From the NCBI GenBank assembly GCA_020217035.1, contig JAIWOG010000122.1, positions 1-10,000 on the forward strand: DNA of 10,000 bases. The letters are read 5' to 3'. Both the position numbers and the translations under genes were made by a program. A model generated the notes under the pieces. The model saw only the letters and a program-made list of their open reading frames with translations. It had not been told where the DNA came from and did no database searches. How positions within the stretch are numbered: position 1 is the first letter of the stretch; each line of letters starts with the position of its first letter. Of this stretch, positions 6,453-10,000 are shown in pieces. The stretch comes from Magnetospirillum sp. GTDB lineage: Bacteria; Pseudomonadota; Alphaproteobacteria; Rhodospirillales; Magnetospirillaceae.

Positions 6453-6491
6453 GAACGATAAATGAACAAATTTACCGTTCATTTACCTTTC
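6453..6491. repeat. Cluster of three 11-bp repeat units, inverted plus tandem
   Basis: GAACGATAAAT (6453-6463) is repeated in inverted form as ATTTACCGTTC (6470-6480; one mismatch), which is followed at once by a tandem copy ATTTACCTTTC (6481-6491; one mismatch to its neighbour). A second register, TAAATGAAC-N9-GTTCATTTA (6459-6467 and 6477-6485), is a perfect 9-bp inverted repeat. The stretch is AT-rich in otherwise GC-rich DNA, has no T tract suited to a terminator, and lies 68 bp after rnpB. It is best read as a binding site for an unidentified regulator. Confidence 0.6.
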
Positions 6492-6497
6492 GATGGC

Positions 6498-6515
6498 GAT
6501 TCACACATGTGAATC
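6498..6515. promoter_or_regulatory. 18-bp operator-like palindrome with GANTC ends
   Basis: GATTCACA-CA-TGTGAATC has perfect 8-bp arms and a 2-bp centre. Each end is a GANTC site, the target of the cell-cycle methylase CcrM in alphaproteobacteria; a third GATTC occurs at 6551. The length and symmetry suit a dimeric repressor or activator. The regulator is not identified. Confidence 0.5.
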
Positions 6516-6544
6516 AATGTGTTATGCCGCGTTCTTAGACTACT

Positions 6545-6559
6545 TTGCGAGATTCGCAA
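6545..6559. promoter_or_regulatory. Short palindrome TTGCGA-GAT-TCGCAA
   Basis: Perfect 6-bp arms around a 3-bp centre. It is the third inverted repeat in the rnpB-mraZ gap and lies about 50 bp before the candidate mraZ -35. By itself it is weak and could be chance; it counts mainly for its position. Confidence 0.3.
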
Positions 6560-6608
6560 TTGATTTGCCGACAACCATCCTGGACCATACTTTTACTAGT
6601 GAATACCA

Positions 6609-6637
6609 TTGACGCCCATGATCACCCATGCTATCCC
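6609..6637 (+). promoter_or_regulatory. Candidate mraZ (dcw cluster) promoter
   Basis: TTGACG (6609-6614), a 17-bp spacer, then TATCCC (6632-6637). The -35 matches consensus in 5 of 6 bases; the -10 is poor apart from its TAT. Two MraZ repeats fall in the spacer and a third overlaps the -10, as expected for repression. An alternative is TTGCCG-N17-TACTTT at 6565-6593, just upstream of the repeats. Confidence 0.4.
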
Positions 6638-6648
6638 ATAAATACCCA
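6614..6648 (-). promoter_or_regulatory. MraZ box: four TGGGN repeats at 10-bp spacing
   Basis: On the minus strand TGGGT, TGGGA, TGGGT and TGGGC occur with exactly 5 bases between each (CCCA on the + strand at 6615, 6625, 6635 and 6645). A degenerate fifth unit (ACCA) sits in phase at 6605. In E. coli, MraZ represses its own gene by binding three TGGGN repeats with 5-bp spacers, so this matches the known site with one more unit. It lies 84 bp before the mraZ start and overlaps the candidate promoter. Confidence 0.85.
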
Positions 6649-6699
6649 CCGCAAGACGATCTTAGGGCGAATTGCGTCAGCGGAGGGGGGACCTGGGGA

Positions 6700-6759
6700 A
6701 TGGGCACAATTCGGCAAGGGCGACACGGGGGATGGGACTCTTCCTCTCCACTTTCGTGA
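6700..6759 (+). CDS. Possible 19-codon upstream ORF overlapping the mraZ start
   Basis: ATG at 6700 has a strong GGAGGGGGG (6682-6690) 9 bases before it, better than the site of mraZ itself. It reads [19 protein letters not shown] and stops at TGA 6757-6759, 27 bases inside mraZ in another frame. It could tune mraZ translation, or the purine tract may simply serve mraZ. No homology is claimed. Confidence 0.2.
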   Translation: MGTIRQGRHGGWDSSSPLS

Positions 6760-7196
6760 ACAAGGTTGATCGCAAGGGACGCGTGTCGGTCCCGGCGAGC
6801 TTCCGCGCGACCTTGTCGGCGCAGTCCTTCCAGGGAATCATCGCCTATCGTTCGTTCACCGCCGCTTGCGTCGAAGGCTGCGGCATGGACTTCATGGAAC
6901 GCCTGTCCGACAGCGCCCAGACCTTCGACGCTTTCTCGCCCGAACAAGAAGACATCTCCGCCCTGATCTTCGCCGACGCCCGTCAATTGTCCTGGGACCC
7001 CGAAGGTCGAATCCTGCTGCCCGAGGATTTGATCGACCATGCCGGCCTGTCCGAAACCGCCGCCTTCGTCGGCAAGGGCCAGACCTTCCAGATCTGGCAG
7101 CCCGAAGCCTACAAGGCCATGGAAGCCGAAATCCGGTCCCGCGCCCTGAAGAACCGCCCGACCCTGCCGCTGAAGCCCAAGGCCGGAGGCGCATGA
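6732..7196 (+). CDS. mraZ: Transcriptional regulator MraZ
   Basis: A 154-residue DNA-binding protein, first gene of the dcw cluster, forming rings of SpoVT/AbrB-type double domains. The opening [20 protein letters not shown] is the classic MraZ N-terminus. The first DxKGRxSVP motif is at 13-21, and the second domain carries DPEGRILLP at 89-97; these conserved loops contact DNA. The ATG at 6732 gives this N-terminus. The nearest ribosome sites are AAGGG (6716-6720) and a G run touching the ATG, neither ideal. The short Pro/Lys-rich tail (142-154) is normal. It probably represses its own operon through the four TGGGN repeats upstream. Its stop overlaps the rsmH start, so the two should be translated together. 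Confidence 0.95.
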   Translation: MGLFLSTFVNKVDRKGRVSVPASFRATLSAQSFQGIIAYRSFTAACVEGCGMDFMERLSDSAQTFDAFSPEQEDISALIFADARQLSWDPEGRILLPEDLIDHAGLSETAAFVGKGQTFQIWQPEAYKAMEAEIRSRALKNRPTLPLKPKAGGA

Positions 7197-8182
7197 TGAT
7201 GGTCGCCCCCCCTTCCCCGGGTTCGGATTCCCCCCCGCATGTCTCGGTGCTGCTGACCGAAGTGGTGGCTGCCCTGGCGCCCCTGGCGGGCGAGGTGATG
7301 GTGGACGGCACCTTCGGCGCCGGCGGCTATACCCGCGCCATCCTGGCCACCGCCCCTTGTCGGGTGTTCGCCATCGACCGCGACCCCTCGGCGGTGGCCA
7401 CCGGCCGCGCCATGCAAGCCGAAACCGCCGGTCAGCTGACCATGCTGGAAGGTCGCTATGGCGACATGGACCGCCTGCTGGCCCAGGCCGGCATCGCCCA
7501 GGTACAGGGCGTGGCGCTCGACATCGGCGTCTCGTCCATGCAGATCGACCAGGCGGAGCGCGGCTTTTCCTTCGCCAAGGACGGCCCCTTGGACATGCGC
7601 ATGGAACAGAACGGCCCGTCCGCCGCCGACGTGGTCAACAGCGCCACTGAAGCCGAACTGGCCGACATCATCTATCACCTGGGCGAAGAACGATTCGCCC
7701 GCCGTGTCGCCCGCGCCATCGTCGACGCCCGTGCCGATACCCCCTTCACCCGCACCCTGCAACTGGCCAACGTGGTGCGCGGCGCGGTCAGGAAATCAGG
7801 CGACGGCATCGACCCGGCCACCCGCACCTTCCAGGCGCTGCGCATCCACGTCAACGACGAGTTGGGGGAACTGCAACGCGGCCTGGAGGCCGCCGAGCGG
7901 CTGCTGGCCCCTGGCGGCCGCCTGGCGGTGGTGACCTTCCATTCCCTGGAAGATCGGGTGGTCAAGAATTTCCTGAAGAAGCGCTCGGGCGACATGCCGG
8001 CGCCGTCGCGTCACCTGCCCTCGCCCCAGGCAGGCCCCGCCCCCACCTTCACCTTGCTCGGCCGCAAGGCCATCGCGCCAAGCGAAGCGGAAACCCGCGC
8101 CAATCCCCGGGCGCGATCCGCCAAGCTGCGGGCGGCGCGGCGCACCGATTCCCCGGCCTGGACCGACGGAGGCGCGTCATGA
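7196..8182 (+). CDS. rsmH: 16S rRNA (cytosine(1402)-N(4))-methyltransferase RsmH
   Basis: A 328-residue SAM-dependent enzyme (old name MraW) that methylates N4 of C1402 in the decoding centre of 16S rRNA. Seen are HVSVLLTEV (15-23), SAM motif [12 protein letters not shown] (37-47), AIDRDPSA (59-66), [12 protein letters not shown] (107-118), RGFSF and PLDMRM (131-136), [11 protein letters not shown] (210-220), VTFHSLEDR (246-254) and the C-terminal [10 protein letters not shown] (303-312). Three ATGs stand in a row (7193, 7196, 7199). GGAGG at 7185-7189 is 3, 6 and 9 bases before them, so 7196 (TGATG overlap with the mraZ stop) is chosen and 7193 (ATGA overlap) is the alternative. Length is about normal for the family. 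Confidence 0.95.
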   Translation: MMVAPPSPGSDSPPHVSVLLTEVVAALAPLAGEVMVDGTFGAGGYTRAILATAPCRVFAIDRDPSAVATGRAMQAETAGQLTMLEGRYGDMDRLLAQAGIAQVQGVALDIGVSSMQIDQAERGFSFAKDGPLDMRMEQNGPSAADVVNSATEAELADIIYHLGEERFARRVARAIVDARADTPFTRTLQLANVVRGAVRKSGDGIDPATRTFQALRIHVNDELGELQRGLEAAERLLAPGGRLAVVTFHSLEDRVVKNFLKKRSGDMPAPSRHLPSPQAGPAPTFTLLGRKAIAPSEAETRANPRARSAKLRAARRTDSPAWTDGGAS

Positions 8183-8562
8183 TGCGCGGTCTGTTCGGCA
8201 CCATCCTGTCCGCCCTGGCCGCCGGCGTGGTCGGCATCGGCCTTTACTTCGTCAAGCACGAGGTCAAGGAACAGGAAGCCCATCTGGCCAACCTGAACCG
8301 CCAGATCCAGACCCACCAGGAAGCCATCCACGTGCTGAAGGCCGAATGGAGCTTCCTGAACGACCCGGCGCGGCTCAGGCAATTGTCGGAAAAGTACCTG
8401 GACATGAAGGTGATGGGGCCGACCCAGGTCACCACCTTGCAAGCCTTGGCCCCCAGTTCCGGCAACAATGCCGTGGCCGCCGCCCCGCCGCCGCCCGCCG
8501 CCCGCCCGGCCACGCCTTCGGTGGCCGAGACCCGCCCCCCCAGCGCCGGGGGGATGCGATGA
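8179..8562 (+). CDS. ftsL: Cell division protein FtsL
   Basis: A 127-residue bitopic inner-membrane protein of the divisome, partner of FtsB/FtsQ and activator of FtsI/FtsW. One membrane segment is at about 5-25, followed by a periplasmic coiled coil (27-57) and the typical [19 protein letters not shown] (56-74). Sequence conservation of FtsL is low, so position between rsmH and ftsI is part of the evidence. The ATG at 8179 overlaps the rsmH stop as ATGA and has GGAGG 6 bases before it. The last 35 residues are a Pro/Ala-rich low-complexity tail ([16 protein letters not shown]), probably disordered in the periplasm. Confidence 0.9.
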   Translation: MMRGLFGTILSALAAGVVGIGLYFVKHEVKEQEAHLANLNRQIQTHQEAIHVLKAEWSFLNDPARLRQLSEKYLDMKVMGPTQVTTLQALAPSSGNNAVAAAPPPPAARPATPSVAETRPPSAGGMR

Positions 8563-10000
8563 GCCTGTTCCACCGCCCCCACCACCATCTTCATGGACTC
8601 CACCCCGGCGAGGACCTGCAGAACACGCCGGGTGCCCTGCGTCTGGACGGCGTGCGTTCCCGCGCCCTGGAAACCGGCCGCACCCGTCTTTTGGTCACCG
8701 CCGTGGTGTTCCTGGGCATCTTCGGCATCATCGGCGCCCGCATGGTCGACGTCGCCGTGCTGGATGCCAACCCCGCCAAGCCCCGCGCCCTGCCCACGGC
8801 ACGGACCGAGGCGCTGGAAATGGCCCGCGCCGACATCACCGACCGCAACGGCTCGATGCTGGCCTCCAGCCTGCCCACCGTGTCGCTGTACGCCCGGCCC
8901 GGCGAAATGGCCGAGGCCCGCGTCGACATGGCCGACGCCGCCCGCAAGCTGGCCGGCATCCTGCCCGACATGGATGCCGAGGACGTCCACGCCCGCCTGG
9001 CCGCCGGCAAGACCTTCGTCTATCTGCGCCGCAACCTGACGCCGCGCCAGCAATACGACGTCAATGCCCTGGGCGTTCCCGGCCTGCATTTTGAAAAAGG
9101 CGAACGCCGGGTCTATCCCCATGGCAACCTGGTGGCCCATGTGGTCGGCATGACCGACGTGGACAACAAGGGCATCGCCGGAATCGAACGCTTTTTCGAG
9201 AACCGGCTGACCGGCCAGTCCGAGCCGCTGGCCTTGTCCATCGACCTGGGCATCCAGACGGTGGTGCGCACCGAGTTGCAGAAGGCGGTCACCCAGTTCA
9301 GTGCGCTCGGCGCCACCGGCATGGTGGCCGACGTGCGCACCGGCGAGTTGCTGGCCCTGGTCAGCCTGCCCGATTTCGACCCCAACGACCCGCCGGCGGG
9401 GAATTCCGAGGCCATGTTCAACCGCGCCACCAAGGGCGCCTACGAAATGGGCTCGACCTTCAAGCTGTTCAACACCGCCATGGCGCTGGAGACTGGCCGT
9501 ATCACCCTGAACTCCAGCTTCGACGCCACCAAGCCGTTGAAGTTCGGCGGCCACACCATCCATGACGACCATGCCCAGAACCGCTGGATGACCGTTCCGG
9601 AAATCCTGATCCATTCGTCCAACATCGGCTCGGCCCGCATGGCGCTGGATGCCGGCACCGATTTCCAGCGCCAGTTCATGTCCCGTATCGGCATGCTGCA
9701 CCCCCCCAGCCTGGAGCTTCCGGAAGTGGGTTCGCCGCTGGCGCCCAGTCCCTGGCGCGACATCAACACGGTGACCATTTCCTTCGGCCACGGCCTGTCG
9801 GTGACCCCGGCGCAGTTGGTGTCCGGCACCATCGCCCTGGTCAACGGGGGCGTGTTCCATCCGCTGACCCTGGTGCACCGTCCCGATGGCCAGCCGGTCC
9901 CTGGCGAAGTCGTGCTGAAGACCAAGACCTCGGCCCAGATGCGCCAGTTGATGCGCATGGTGGTGACCGAAGGCACCGGCAAGAAGGCCGACGTCCCCGG
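8559..10000 (+). CDS. ftsI: Peptidoglycan D,D-transpeptidase FtsI (PBP3), 5' part
   Basis: The first 480 residues of the septal class B penicillin-binding protein; the gene continues past the window. Order: a cytoplasmic His-rich start (six His in residues 1-15), membrane anchor about 43-63, pedestal domain with ITDRNGSMLASS (93-104) and RRVYPHGNLVAHVVG (183-197), then the transpeptidase domain. The catalytic motif is STFK with nucleophile Ser299 and Lys302; the second motif is SSN (353-355). The third motif (KTGT) would lie just beyond the edge. About 100 residues are probably missing. The ATG at 8559 overlaps the ftsL stop as ATGA with a G-rich site before it. The enzyme cross-links septal peptidoglycan and is a beta-lactam target; by family knowledge it works with FtsW. 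Confidence 0.95.
   Translation, partial: MSLFHRPHHHLHGLHPGEDLQNTPGALRLDGVRSRALETGRTRLLVTAVVFLGIFGIIGARMVDVAVLDANPAKPRALPTARTEALEMARADITDRNGSMLASSLPTVSLYARPGEMAEARVDMADAARKLAGILPDMDAEDVHARLAAGKTFVYLRRNLTPRQQYDVNALGVPGLHFEKGERRVYPHGNLVAHVVGMTDVDNKGIAGIERFFENRLTGQSEPLALSIDLGIQTVVRTELQKAVTQFSALGATGMVADVRTGELLALVSLPDFDPNDPPAGNSEAMFNRATKGAYEMGSTFKLFNTAMALETGRITLNSSFDATKPLKFGGHTIHDDHAQNRWMTVPEILIHSSNIGSARMALDAGTDFQRQFMSRIGMLHPPSLELPEVGSPLAPSPWRDINTVTISFGHGLSVTPAQLVSGTIALVNGGVFHPLTLVHRPDGQPVPGEVVLKTKTSAQMRQLMRMVVTEGTGKKADVP

Noticed and set aside
6694..6705. TGGGGAATGGGC in the mraZ leader as further MraZ sites
   Set aside because: Opposite orientation to the main array and a 7-bp period, not 10; more likely part of the purine-rich leader.
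8244..9878. Long open frame on the minus strand (544 codons)
   Set aside because: It is antisense to ftsL and ftsI, which carry clear family motifs; the frame is a by-product of high GC content.

Overview
The window looks like chromosomal DNA from a GC-rich alphaproteobacterium, most likely a Rhodospirillales member close to Magnetospirillum. This rests on the combination of a class A RNase P RNA next to the division and cell-wall (dcw) cluster in the order mraZ-rsmH-ftsL-ftsI, a CheZ phosphatase, a DUF1491 protein (a family I associate with alphaproteobacteria) and two separate bacteriohemerythrins. The genus is inferred. No insertion sequence, prophage, CRISPR array or tRNA was seen.

Left part (1-2531). 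The 3' end of a SAM-dependent methyltransferase on the + strand faces a leftward group: a cyclic-nucleotide-binding K+ channel, a DUF1491 protein overlapping it by ATGA, and, after a 72-bp gap, a Rid-family protein lacking the RidA-type catalytic arginine. A strong GC hairpin between the convergent methyltransferase and Rid genes can serve as a two-way terminator.

Middle part (2532-5835). A bacteriohemerythrin is followed by a 70-codon Cys/His microprotein. A leftward endonuclease/exonuclease/phosphatase-family gene overlaps that microprotein tail to tail. Divergent from the nuclease is a second bacteriohemerythrin with a cheZ gene 28 bp behind it, closed by a clear intrinsic terminator. Pairing an O2-binding (or O2-sensing) hemerythrin with the phosphatase of CheY-P suggests a role in aerotaxis.

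Right part (5836-10000). rnpB, with its own promoter and an AT-rich upstream tract, lies before a 346-bp gene-free but signal-rich region. That region holds three inverted-repeat elements, a candidate mraZ promoter, four TGGGN repeats at exact 10-bp spacing that match the MraZ autoregulatory site, and a possible short upstream ORF. Then come mraZ, rsmH, ftsL and ftsI, each overlapping the next by 1-4 bases, so they are probably translated as one coupled unit. ftsI runs off the right end. The genes themselves are mostly ordinary; the least explained DNA is the stretch between rnpB and mraZ.
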